NCBI GenBank assembly: GCA_949127695.1
Contig: CASBQH010000317.1
Span: forward strand, 1-7,116
Reading direction: 5' to 3'
DNA: 7,116 nt
Source: Synechococcales cyanobacterium PMM_0073
GTDB taxonomy: Bacteria > Cyanobacteriota > Cyanobacteriia > Elainellales > Elainellaceae
The translations under genes were made by a program, and so were the position numbers. The stretch's first letter is position 1; each line of letters starts with the position of its first letter. Under the pieces are notes generated by a model. The model was not told the origin of the DNA and did no database searches. It was given only the letters and a program-made list of their open reading frames with translations. Of this stretch, positions 1 to 6,176 are shown piece after piece.

Positions 1-17
1 AATTAGAGCCTCGCTAG

Positions 18-278
18 ATAACCTACGAAGTCGGCTTCAAACCCTCAGCTCTGCGTCAGTTTCGCAAGCTTGCTCCAGATATTCAGCCGACAATCTTCGC
101 TGAGATAGAAGCCTTGGCCAATCAGCCTCGTCCAGATGGCTGCAAAAAACTCAAAGGCGAAACTGACCTCTCCAGAATTCAAGTCGCTCACATTTATCGA
201 GTTATCTACGAAATCCAAGACAAGCAGCTTTTGATCACGGTGGTCAAAATTGGGCATCGACGAGAAGTATACCGCTAA
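18..278 (+). CDS. RelE/ParE-family type II toxin, 86 codons, with ATA in place of a start codon
   Basis: Toxins of this superfamily are small proteins that usually cleave ribosome-bound mRNA (RelE branch) or poison gyrase (ParE branch), and are neutralised by an antitoxin encoded next door. The reading frame runs from ATA at 18 to TAA at 276-278 and gives the full family length of about 86 residues. It opens ITYEVGFKPSALRQF and carries the typical LxG block (LKGETDL, residues 45-51), YRVIYEI (60-66) and a C-terminal VVKIGHRREVYR. R61, R81/R82 and Y85 sit where E. coli RelE has its functional Arg and Tyr residues. The frame has an in-frame TAG at 15-17 just before the ATA, and no ATG, GTG or TTG until TTG at 114, which would remove a third of the fold. 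Either ATA is used, or a G-to-A change has silenced the gene. An antitoxin would lie left of position 1. Toxin family is fairly sure; RelE versus ParE is not. Confidence 0.75.
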   Translation: MTYEVGFKPSALRQFRKLAPDIQPTIFAEIEALANQPRPDGCKKLKGETDLSRIQVAHIYRVIYEIQDKQLLITVVKIGHRREVYR

Positions 279-362
279 GCTGAGTCTTGAAATTTAGCTT
301 CAGACTACGGTTTCGGCTCACGCTCCATGCTACCTTTGCCAAAGGATTATTTAACATCAGTT

Positions 363-650
363 ATGCTCAACATCAGCCTAGACGATGAAGCAGAACAGTA
401 CCTCGTAGAGATCTTGTCCCACGAGAAGACCTCTAGCCGAGAGCTATTGCAGCGACTGCTCAAGCAATATTGGCAAACTCTGCAACCTCAGCAGACAGTT
501 CCTCAACAGACAGTTTTAGAGCGCATGAGCAATCGTCCTCGGCACTTTCTAAACGGCTCAGAGAATTTATCTGATCGAGATATACGCCGTGCCCTGATTG
601 CTGAGCGTTTGCAAAGTCGCCATGTCCATCGCCAAAATTCTGAGGAATGA
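363..650 (+). CDS. VapB-like antitoxin, putative N-terminal DNA-binding domain, partner of the PIN toxin
   Basis: This 95-residue protein would bind and neutralise the downstream VapC-type toxin and repress its own operon. The N-terminus MLNISLDDEAEQYLVEIL followed by a helix-rich stretch up to QYW (about residue 37) resembles a ribbon-helix-helix or related small DNA-binding fold. A Gln-rich linker with a duplicated PQQTV comes next, then FLNGSENLSDRDIRRALIAE, of a kind I recall from cyanobacterial antitoxins and presumably the toxin-binding tail. I chose ATG at 363 because the fold starts there. ATG at 327 is in frame and adds 12 residues (MLPLPKDYLTSV) without family character. Neither start has a clear ribosome binding site. 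The TGA stop overlaps the toxin ATG (ATGA, 647-650), the usual sign of translational coupling. The antitoxin role rests mainly on the neighbour; the DNA-binding class is inferred. Confidence 0.72.
   Translation: MLNISLDDEAEQYLVEILSHEKTSSRELLQRLLKQYWQTLQPQQTVPQQTVLERMSNRPRHFLNGSENLSDRDIRRALIAERLQSRHVHRQNSEE
486..515 (+). repeat. 15-base tandem duplication inside the antitoxin gene
   Basis: CCTCAGCAGACAGTT (486-500) is followed directly by CCTCAACAGACAGTT (501-515), identical except for one base. It is in frame and doubles the peptide PQQTV in the linker between the antitoxin's N-terminal domain and its C-terminal tail. Replication slippage is the likely cause. Confidence 0.9.
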
Positions 651-1069
651 CTCGTTCAACCATATTAGTTGATGCATCACTGCTGGTTGCCTTTTACAAT
701 GCAGGTGATCGCTATCATGAGCCAGTTCATGACTTTTTTGCCACCTGCACCAGTCAGCTGATTACAAGCCTAGCCTGCATTGCAGAAACAATGTGGCTGC
801 TCAGCTCTGATGCGCGCGTTCAAACTGATTTCTTGCTAGATCTCGCAGAAGGGATCTATCAATGTGAGCCGCTGCGGCAAGTTGACTTTTTGAGAATCAG
901 TGAGTTGAATAGCCAGTATGCGGATCTACCAGGGGATTTTGCTGATTTAACGCTGATCGCAATTTCTGAACGGTTGAACATTGTCGCGGTCGCCACTCTA
1001 GATAAAGACTTCGACATTTACCGCCGCTATCGCCGTCAGCCCTTCGAGCGCGTCTTTCGGCCTGTCTAA
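647..1069 (+). CDS. vapC: VapC-like PIN-domain ribonuclease toxin
   Basis: PIN-domain toxins are Mg/Mn-dependent RNases; in VapBC pairs they cleave tRNA or rRNA when freed from the antitoxin. The 140-residue protein has the usual PIN size and layout. D9 is in STILVDASLLVAFYN, E47 is in the IAET motif, D97 and D100 are in LPGDFADLTLIAISERL, and D119/D121 are in VATLDKDF. These form the expected acidic metal-binding cluster, so the enzyme looks intact. Its ATG overlaps the antitoxin stop by 4 bases, and GAGG lies just ahead, too close for an ideal ribosome site, so translation is probably coupled. The stop is 38 bases before ureC with no hairpin between, so read-through into ureC is possible. 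The PIN assignment is strong; the target RNA cannot be told. Confidence 0.88.
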   Translation: MTRSTILVDASLLVAFYNAGDRYHEPVHDFFATCTSQLITSLACIAETMWLLSSDARVQTDFLLDLAEGIYQCEPLRQVDFLRISELNSQYADLPGDFADLTLIAISERLNIVAVATLDKDFDIYRRYRRQPFERVFRPV

Positions 1070-1095
1070 ACCTTCGAGTCACCTAATTTCTGAGT

Positions 1096-1101
1096 GAGGA
1101 G
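1096..1101 (+). promoter_or_regulatory. ureC ribosome binding site GAGGAG
   Basis: GAGGAG ends 6 bases before the ATG at 1108. It is one of the strongest Shine-Dalgarno matches in the window and fixes the ureC start. I see no clear sigma-70 promoter in the 38 bases between vapC and ureC, so the ureC transcript must begin further left. Confidence 0.8.
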
Positions 1102-1107
1102 TTACCC

Positions 1108-2817
1108 ATGAGCTATCGGATGAATCGCCGCGCCTATGCCGAAACCTTTGGCCCGACGGTGGGCGATCGGGTGCGGTTGGCCGACACCAATTTGATCATC
1201 GAAGTCGAGCGCGACTATACCAGCTACGGCGATGAGGTGAAGTTTGGCGGCGGCAAGGTGATCCGAGACGGCATGGGGCAGTCACCCATTGCCAACGCAG
1301 ACGGCGCGGTAGATGCGGTAATCACCAACGCGCTGATTCTCGACTGGTGGGGCATTGTCAAAGCCGATATTGGCATCAAAGACGGCAAGATTCACACCAT
1401 TGGCAAAGCCGGAAATCCCTATATCCAAGACAACATTGATATCATTATCGGCCCCGGCACTGAGGTGATTGCCGGCGAAGGCATGATCCTGACCGCAGGT
1501 GGCGTTGATTCGCATATTCACTTTATTTGCCCGCAGCAGATTGAAGTCGCGATTGCTTCTGGCATTACCACCATGATTGGCGGCGGCACTGGCCCCGCAG
1601 CCGGTACATATGCCACCACCTGCACCCCCGGATCCTGGAACATCCACCGGATGCTGCAAGCCGCAGATGCCTTCCCGATGAATATTGGCCTCACGGGCAA
1701 AGGCAATGCCGCTCAGCCGCAGGGCTTGGTCGAGCAGGTCGAAGCAGGCGTTGTGGGCTTGAAGCTGCATGAAGACTGGGGCACCACGCCCGCCACGATT
1801 GACACCTGCCTGTCGGTGGCTGAAGACTACGATATTCAGGTGGCGATCCATACCGACACGCTCAACGAGGCGGGCTTTGTCGAAGATACAATTGCCGCCT
1901 TCAAAAATCGGGTGATTCACACCTACCACACCGAAGGCGCAGGCGGCGGCCATGCCCCCGACATTATCAAAGTCTGCGGCGAGGCCAACGTGCTGCCTTC
2001 TTCGACCAATCCCACCCGACCCTACACGGTGAACACGCTCGAAGAACATCTCGATATGCTGATGGTCTGCCACCATCTCAGCCGCAGCATCCCCGAAGAT
2101 GTCGCCTTTGCTGAGTCCCGCATCCGCCGCGAAACGATTGCCGCCGAGGATATCTTGCACGACTTGGGCGCGTTCAGCATGATCTCTTCCGACTCGCAGG
2201 CGATGGGACGAGTTGGCGAGGTGATTCTGCGAACTTGGCAAACCGCGCACAAGATGAAAGAGCAGCGTGGCGCGTTGAGCGAAGACAGCGACCGCAACGA
2301 CAATACCCGCGCCAAACGCTATATTGCCAAGTACACGATCAACCCGGCGATCACGCATGGCATTGCCAACTATGTTGGATCTGTGGAAGTGGGCAAAATT
2401 GCCGATCTCTGCCTCTGGCGACCGGCGTTCTTTGGCGTCAAACCTGAGACGGTCATCAAAGGCGGGCTGATTGCCTGGGCGCAGATGGGCGATGCCAACG
2501 CCAGCATCCCAACGCCGCAGCCCGTGCATATGCGCCCGATGTTCGGCAGCTTTGGTAGGGCAATGCAGGCGACATCTGTGACGTTTATGTCAAAAGCTGG
2601 CCTCAAGCAGGGCATCCCAGAGCAGCTGAATCTGCAAAAAACGGCGCTGCCAGTTGGCAATATTCGGCAGCTAACCAAGCGTGACCTAAAGCTAAACGAC
2701 GCGCTGCCGGTCATCGAAGTCGATGCCGAAACCTACGAAGTGCGGGCAGATGGCGAACTGTTGACCTGCGAACCCGCGACGCTCTTGCCAATGGCTCAGC
2801 GCTATTTTCTGTTTTGA
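1108..2817 (+). CDS. ureC: Urease subunit alpha (catalytic, dinickel)
   Basis: UreC holds the active site of cytoplasmic urease, which hydrolyses urea to ammonia and carbamate; it works as an (UreABC) oligomer after Ni loading by UreD/E/F/G. At 569 residues it is full length. Nickel ligands and active-site residues are all visible: H136 and H138 in [11 protein letters not shown], the bridging carbamylated lysine K219 with H221 in [10 protein letters not shown]248 in VAIHTD, H274 in HTYHTEG, and D362 in SMISSDSQ. The mobile-flap MVCHHL motif supplies C321 and H322. Numbering is 2 above Klebsiella. The N-terminus [20 protein letters not shown] is standard, and the start is supported by GAGGAG. 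No ureA, ureB or accessory genes are in view; only toxin-antitoxin genes lie directly upstream. The gene is more GC-rich than that patch (38 of 60 bases at 1261-1320 against 28 of 60 at 361-420). I see no terminator hairpin with a T-run after the stop. Confidence 0.98.
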   Translation: MSYRMNRRAYAETFGPTVGDRVRLADTNLIIEVERDYTSYGDEVKFGGGKVIRDGMGQSPIANADGAVDAVITNALILDWWGIVKADIGIKDGKIHTIGKAGNPYIQDNIDIIIGPGTEVIAGEGMILTAGGVDSHIHFICPQQIEVAIASGITTMIGGGTGPAAGTYATTCTPGSWNIHRMLQAADAFPMNIGLTGKGNAAQPQGLVEQVEAGVVGLKLHEDWGTTPATIDTCLSVAEDYDIQVAIHTDTLNEAGFVEDTIAAFKNRVIHTYHTEGAGGGHAPDIIKVCGEANVLPSSTNPTRPYTVNTLEEHLDMLMVCHHLSRSIPEDVAFAESRIRRETIAAEDILHDLGAFSMISSDSQAMGRVGEVILRTWQTAHKMKEQRGALSEDSDRNDNTRAKRYIAKYTINPAITHGIANYVGSVEVGKIADLCLWRPAFFGVKPETVIKGGLIAWAQMGDANASIPTPQPVHMRPMFGSFGRAMQATSVTFMSKAGLKQGIPEQLNLQKTALPVGNIRQLTKRDLKLNDALPVIEVDAETYEVRADGELLTCEPATLLPMAQRYFLF

Positions 2818-2895
2818 GCCGCTTAATTGCGCTCGATCTGCTGCAATCTCCCACCAATTCTCTAGTTTTGTGCGATCATCGTTCAGGGGTGTTCG

Positions 2896-2925
2896 TTGAG
2901 TTGAGTTTTTGGCGCTGTTTTTAAT
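2896..2925 (+). promoter_or_regulatory. Possible promoter for the disordered-protein gene
   Basis: TTGAGT (2896-2901) and TTTAAT (2920-2925) are separated by 18 bases and resemble -35 and -10 boxes, with 5 of 6 matches in the -10. They sit in the 202-base gap after ureC, within a T-rich stretch. Transcription would start near 2932 and leave a leader of about 88 bases. That leader contains a small perfect hairpin, GCAAAG-AGG-CTTTGC (2939-2953), of unknown meaning. No other feature is apparent in the gap. Confidence 0.35.
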
Positions 2926-3019
2926 TTTTTTGAAAGCAGCAAAGAGGCTTTGCAACTCTGAGATGAACAGCCATGGGTCAAATGAGTTTAGTCAAAGCAA
3001 GTTGGGAGGGTAGGAGATT

Positions 3020-3817
3020 GTGGTAGAGCGTCCAATCAAAAAATCTGAGCGGCAACAAGTTTCCGAAACTGCGCCTGCTGAAGCAACCCCACAGCCGACA
3101 GTCAACCGGGAGCGTCCTGCTCCTCCTACTCGCAAGAGCCGCGAAGAGAAAAGTGAAGCAGGCAGCGAGCCGAGCAGTCGGAATGAGCGCAGCGACCGGA
3201 ACGATCGGGGCGACCGGGGCGAGCGAGGCAAAGACGGCGACCGGGGCAAAGGGCGCGGCAAAGGGCGCGGCAGAGATGGCGACCGGGATGCCGAGAAAAA
3301 GCCAGCCAATATGGCCATGATGCGCGGGCCCAAACCGACGCAGCCGAAGCCAGTCGTGGAAGAACCCGTGGTCGAAGAGCCAGTTATCGAGGAAACGCCC
3401 GTTGAGGAAGCGGTGGCGGCAGATCTGCCATCAGAAGAAACGACTGAAGCAGGAGAACCAGTTGCTGAACCCGTGGTAGAAGCAGCTGCTGAAGCACCTG
3501 TGCCTGTCGCAGAAGCCCCGGTTGAGGAATCGGCTCCAGAATCTGAACCGGTTGCAGAGGTCGCTGCCGCAGAACCTGAAGCCGCTCCTGTAGTGGAAAA
3601 TCCGGTCGCAGAAGCTGAAGCATCTGTACCAGAACTGCCCGTCACCTACTCGCCCGCAGTCACGCCCGTTGAAGCTGCGCTCGAAAACTCGATGCCCATG
3701 CCCGAAGAAGCTGCCGCAGAGCTGCATTCAGAGGACAACGAGCCGGTTGTGACCGAGAGTTCTGTGACAGAACCTATCGAAGAGCCAGCCGCAGAACCGA
3801 CTCCAGTCGAAAGCTAG
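3020..3817 (+). CDS. Low-complexity, probably disordered protein: RG-rich half plus acidic Pro/Val/Ala/Glu tail
   Basis: Function unknown; I recognise only a general resemblance to cyanobacterial proteins that start with XERPIKKSER. The GTG start at 3020 follows GGAG at 3013-3016 and GGGAGGG at 3004-3010. Residues 1-53 are polar and mixed-charge. Residues 54-93 are a DRG/GKGRG tract much like RGG-type RNA-binding regions. Residues 95-111 (PANMAMMRGPKPTQPKP) form a less repetitive joint. Residues 111-265 are an acidic tail with 40 Glu, 2 Asp and no Lys or Arg, built on EEPVVEE and PVAE units. The 265 residues contain no Cys, Trp or Phe and one Tyr (Y210). There is no signal peptide or membrane segment. 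A disordered nucleic-acid-binding or condensate-type protein is possible, but this is inference from composition. The gene stands alone, with its own terminator. The reading frame itself is supported by biased composition, a good ribosome site and the terminator just after its stop. Confidence 0.8.
   Translation: MVERPIKKSERQQVSETAPAEATPQPTVNRERPAPPTRKSREEKSEAGSEPSSRNERSDRNDRGDRGERGKDGDRGKGRGKGRGRDGDRDAEKKPANMAMMRGPKPTQPKPVVEEPVVEEPVIEETPVEEAVAADLPSEETTEAGEPVAEPVVEAAAEAPVPVAEAPVEESAPESEPVAEVAAAEPEAAPVVENPVAEAEASVPELPVTYSPAVTPVEAALENSMPMPEEAAAELHSEDNEPVVTESSVTEPIEEPAAEPTPVES
3245..3272 (+). repeat. 12-base tandem repeat encoding GKGR units
   Basis: GGCAAAGGGCGC occurs twice head to tail (3245-3256 and 3257-3268), followed by a partial third copy (GGCA). 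It is in frame and gives GKGRGKGRG inside the Arg/Gly-rich region. Nearby GACCGGGGC elements recur less regularly. The tract can grow or shrink by slippage without breaking the frame. Confidence 0.85.
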
Positions 3818-3835
3818 GCGGCGTCAACTTCTTGG

Positions 3836-3869
3836 AAAAAGCGGCAGCTTGTTAAGGCTGCCGCTTTTT
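3836..3869. terminator. Bidirectional intrinsic terminator between two convergent genes
   Basis: An AAAAA + GCGGCAGC arm (3836-3848) pairs perfectly with GCTGCCGC + TTTTT (3857-3869) around an 8-base spacer. The GC-rich stem is 8 base pairs with a further 5 A-T pairs. The T-run (3865-3870) serves the + strand gene ending at 3817. The A-run serves leuA, whose stop on the minus strand is 8 bases from the hairpin. Confidence 0.93.
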
Positions 3870-3877
3870 TGTGGGAA

Positions 3878-5494
3878 TTACCCGACGGGCTGCACCGCAT
3901 CATGCTGAGGATGCAGCGCCTTGCCGCTGTTCAAACTAGCCGACAGTCGATTCAGCGCGTTCATGTAGGCCAAGGCCGAAGCCACAATAATGTCGGTGTT
4001 GGCGGCATGACCCGAAAAAATCCGGTCTTCATGCTTCAGCCGAATCGTCACTTCGCCCAGCGCGTCAATGCCGACTGTCACCGACTGCACCGAATATTCA
4101 ATCAGCTGATTTGGCACGTTCACAACGCGGTTAATGGCGCGATAGACCGCATCGACTGGGCCTGTACCAATTGCCGCATCGGTTAGCTCTTCTCCTGAAG
4201 GCTTGCGGATGGTGACTGTGGCCGTTGGGCGCGAGTGATCGCCGCAGGACACCTGCACATGCTCTAGCTTGAACAGCTCTGGAGCCTGCTGCGTCTCGTC
4301 ATTGATAATCGCTTCGAGATCCCAGTCGGTAATGTCTTTTTTCTTGTCGGCCATTTCCTTAAAGCGCAGAAACGCCCGGTTCAGCTCTTGATCCCCTGGC
4401 TCAAATCCCAGCTCTTTCAGCCGGGAACGAAAGGCGTTGCGTCCCGACAGCTTGCCCAGCACAATCTGATTATCGTTGAGGCCAATCGACTGAGCATCCA
4501 TGATTTCGTAGGTGAGCTTATGCTTTAGCACGCCGTCTTGGTGAATTCCCGACTCATGCGCGAAGGCATTTGCGCCCACGATGGCTTTGTTCGGCTGCAC
4601 CAGCATTCCGGTGAGGTTAGAGACTAAGCGCGAGGTTTTGTAGAGCTGTCGCGTGTCGATATTCGTCAGCGGCGCTTCGGATTCTGGGGCGCGTCCCAAG
4701 AACGGATTGTAGTATTTCCGCCGCACATGCAGCGCCATCACCAGCTCCTCAAGCGCAGCGTTGCCAGCCCGTTCGCCAATGCCGTTAATGGTACATTCCA
4801 GCTGGCGCGCTCCGTTTTTCACAGCTTCCAAAAAGTTGGCGACCGCCAAGCCTAAGTCGTTATGGCCATGCACCGAAATAATGGCCTGATCAATATTCGG
4901 CACATTCTCTTTGATACCCTTAATCAATCCGCCAAATTCTGCTGGTGTCGTGTAACCTACTGTATCTGGAATATTCACAGTGGTCGCACCTGCGGTAATT
5001 GCCGCCTCTAGCACCTGATAGAGAAACTCTGGATCAGAGCGTCCGGCATCTTCTGGCGAAAACTCCACGTCATTCACAAAGCTCTTGGCATAGGCCACCA
5101 TTTCCGGCGCAATCGCCAGCACCTCAGCCCGCGACTTTCTCAGCTTATATTCCAAATGAATATCAGAAGTAGCCAAAAATGTGTGAATTCGCGGCTTGGC
5201 AGCGGCTGAGAGGGCTTTGGCAGCGGCCTCAATGTCGGGCTTAGTGGCGCGTGCCAGCCCACAAATCGTTGGGCCATCGGGTGTGCCCACCTGTTGAGCA
5301 ATTTTGCTCACCGCCTCAAAGTCTCCTGGGCTAGCAAACGGAAAGCCTGCTTCAATCACATCTACGCCCAGCCTTGCCAGCTGCCGCGCAATCGTCAGCT
5401 TTTCTTCCACGTTCAGGGTCGCGCCCGGAGACTGCTCGCCGTCCCGCAGCGTGGTGTCAAAAATAATGATGCGGTCTTGGGCAGAGCTGTTCAT
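3878..5494 (-). CDS. leuA: 2-isopropylmalate synthase
   Basis: LeuA condenses 2-oxoisovalerate with acetyl-CoA, the committed and leucine-inhibited step of leucine synthesis, in the cytoplasm. The 538-residue protein has the two usual parts. The catalytic TIM barrel (about 1-275) holds [13 protein letters not shown] (R17, D18, E20), the metal-binding SVHGHNDLG (H209, H211) and GIGERAGNA (237-246). A linker follows with HESGIHQDG (313-321) and the GKLSGRNAF block. The C-terminal regulatory dimerisation domain (about 405-515) holds [13 protein letters not shown] chose ATG at 5494 because it begins just ahead of the conserved core; the frame continues to TTG at 5527, adding 11 residues without family character. 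Neither start has a clear Shine-Dalgarno site. No other leu gene is adjacent. Homocitrate synthase and citramalate synthase are related, but the length and these blocks fit LeuA; substrate choice was not tested. Confidence 0.96.
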   Translation of the reverse strand: MNSSAQDRIIIFDTTLRDGEQSPGATLNVEEKLTIARQLARLGVDVIEAGFPFASPGDFEAVSKIAQQVGTPDGPTICGLARATKPDIEAAAKALSAAAKPRIHTFLATSDIHLEYKLRKSRAEVLAIAPEMVAYAKSFVNDVEFSPEDAGRSDPEFLYQVLEAAITAGATTVNIPDTVGYTTPAEFGGLIKGIKENVPNIDQAIISVHGHNDLGLAVANFLEAVKNGARQLECTINGIGERAGNAALEELVMALHVRRKYYNPFLGRAPESEAPLTNIDTRQLYKTSRLVSNLTGMLVQPNKAIVGANAFAHESGIHQDGVLKHKLTYEIMDAQSIGLNDNQIVLGKLSGRNAFRSRLKELGFEPGDQELNRAFLRFKEMADKKKDITDWDLEAIINDETQQAPELFKLEHVQVSCGDHSRPTATVTIRKPSGEELTDAAIGTGPVDAVYRAINRVVNVPNQLIEYSVQSVTVGIDALGEVTIRLKHEDRIFSGHAANTDIIVASALAYMNALNRLSASLNSGKALHPQHDAVQPVG

Positions 5495-5543
5495 GACGGT
5501 TAAGCCGAAGTGAGTATGACTTGTCAAAATGGTAGCAGGAATT

Positions 5544-5571
5544 ACTCTATTTTAGAATCTGGGCGGCGCAA
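5544..5571 (-). promoter_or_regulatory. Weak candidate leuA promoter
   Basis: On the minus strand TTGCGC (5566-5571) and TAGAGT (5544-5549) lie 16 bases apart, about 50 bases ahead of the leuA ATG. An overlapping TAAAAT (5549-5554) is a second -10 candidate. The matches are partial, so this is only a suggestion. No T-box-like or attenuator structure is evident in the short leader. Confidence 0.25.
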
Positions 5572-5616
5572 GTTTCTCGGTTTAGCTCAGGGTTTCCTGA
5601 CTTAAGCTATGGCAAG

Positions 5617-6018
5617 CTAGAACGTATCTGGATCAATGCCGCGCTGCCGCAGGTCAGCTAGCGCTTGCTCATTGGTGCTGTATTCGCGGCGGTATTTTTG
5701 CGAGACGACTTCTAGGGCAAAAATTGGCACCTGCTGCTCTTCCCACAGCACGTAGCTCAGCCGCAGATCTTCGTCAATAAACCGAGGAACGCCGACGCTG
5801 AGGAACCCATCTGGCACAATTGCGGGCAAATCAGGATCGTAGTAAATGCCCATATCGACGCCGAAAAACCAGTCCTGGCGCTCAGCCCAAATTCTGGCCA
5901 GCACGGCTTTGAGTGCCCCCGGCATCAAGTCTTGCAGTTCATTATCCACAGGCATATCGTCTGAATCGGGCAGTTCTTCAGAGGAGGGTAGACAGAGCCG
6001 AGGGTCGTACTTAAACAT
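5617..6018 (-). pseudogene. Uma2-family (DUF820) endonuclease remnant with internal deletion
   Basis: Uma2 proteins are PD-(D/E)XK-like nucleases that are abundant in cyanobacteria; their physiological role is unclear. The 133-residue product begins like the full family (MFKYDPRLCLPSSEELPDSD) and continues through WFFGVDMGIYY, VPDGFLSVG (D70) and LEVVSQKYRREY (E103). It then jumps at about residues 115-117 (near 5668-5682) to EQALADLRQRGIDPDTF, which resembles the far C-terminal end of full-length relatives of about 200-250 residues. The section that should hold the catalytic Lys, the last core strands and most of the C-terminal coiled region is missing, so nuclease activity is unlikely. The frame is kept and ATG at 6018 is the natural start, although no ribosome site is seen. 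It could instead be a short expressed variant. A 5-bp hairpin without T-run (5587-5600) lies after the stop. Confidence 0.75.
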
Positions 6019-6096
6019 GCCAAAAACCAGAACCCTATGCTGGCATCTTAGCCTGTCTGGCCGAGATATTGGCTGGGCTATTTGCCGCGACTATCT

Positions 6097-6118
6097 GCGA
6101 TTTCTCAGCGTTTTCTCA
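6097..6118 (+). repeat. 11-base tandem repeat over the cysE -35 region
   Basis: GCGATTTCTCA (6097-6107) is followed at once by GCGTTTTCTCA (6108-6118), with one mismatch. A degenerate third copy (GCGACTATCT) starts at 6087. The spacing is about one helical turn, and the last copy contains the -35 box of the cysE promoter, so it could be a regulator site. No known operator is recognised. Confidence 0.5.
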
Positions 6119-6141
6119 AGCAAATAGGCGGAAAATATAAT
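6113..6141 (+). promoter_or_regulatory. Sigma-70-type promoter of cysE
   Basis: A perfect TATAAT (6136-6141) stands 17 bases after TTCTCA (6113-6118), which matches 4 of 6 positions of TTGACA. Transcription should begin near 6148, giving a leader of about 29 bases to the GTG at 6177. This is the best promoter in the window. Confidence 0.7.
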
Positions 6142-6176
6142 AGCCTGGATCTGGTAGTTTTTTCGGGGCAATACCT

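Noticed and set aside
45..257. Minus-strand 70-codon frame
   Set aside because: It is antisense to the RelE/ParE-type frame, whose protein is clearly recognisable.
327..362. Upstream ATG for the antitoxin
   Set aside because: The extra 12 residues do not look like part of the fold and there is no ribosome site; ATG 363 fits the domain start better. It cannot be fully excluded.
1041..1078. CCTTCGAG repeated at 1041-1048 and 1071-1078, as possible insertion footprint
   Set aside because: It is only 8 bases, one copy lies in vapC coding sequence, and there is no terminal inverted repeat or transposase nearby.
1070..1107. NtcA site (GTA-N8-TAC) for nitrogen control of ureC
   Set aside because: No such pattern is present in the bases directly before ureC.
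1282..2529. Long 415-codon open frame on the minus strand inside ureC
   Set aside because: It lies antisense to a gene with complete urease motifs, and its product is the low-information Gly/Ala/Arg/His mix expected from reading GC-rich codons backwards.
2826..2847. ATTGC...GCAAT inverted repeat after ureC as terminator
   Set aside because: The stem is 5 pairs with a 12-base loop and no T-run follows; too weak.
2992..3645. 217-codon minus-strand frame rich in Ser/Thr/Gly/Ala
   Set aside because: It is the mirror image of the repetitive Glu/Val/Pro/Ala codons of the + strand gene, which has the ribosome site and terminator; the repeats alone keep the opposite frame open.
3869..4186. Plus-strand frame overlapping the 3' end of leuA
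   Set aside because: It is antisense to the conserved LeuA regulatory domain, has no family character, and starts at the terminator.
5495..5527. TTG-initiated N-terminal extension of LeuA
   Set aside because: The 11 added residues have no resemblance to LeuA proteins, and a standard ATG lies just ahead of the conserved core.
5587..5600. TCAGG-GTTT-CCTGA hairpin after the Uma2 remnant as terminator
   Set aside because: The stem has only 5 pairs and neither strand has a T-run after it.
5846..6127. Plus-strand 93-codon frame ahead of cysE
   Set aside because: It is mostly antisense to the Uma2-type gene, and its tail runs through the cysE promoter; no family resemblance.
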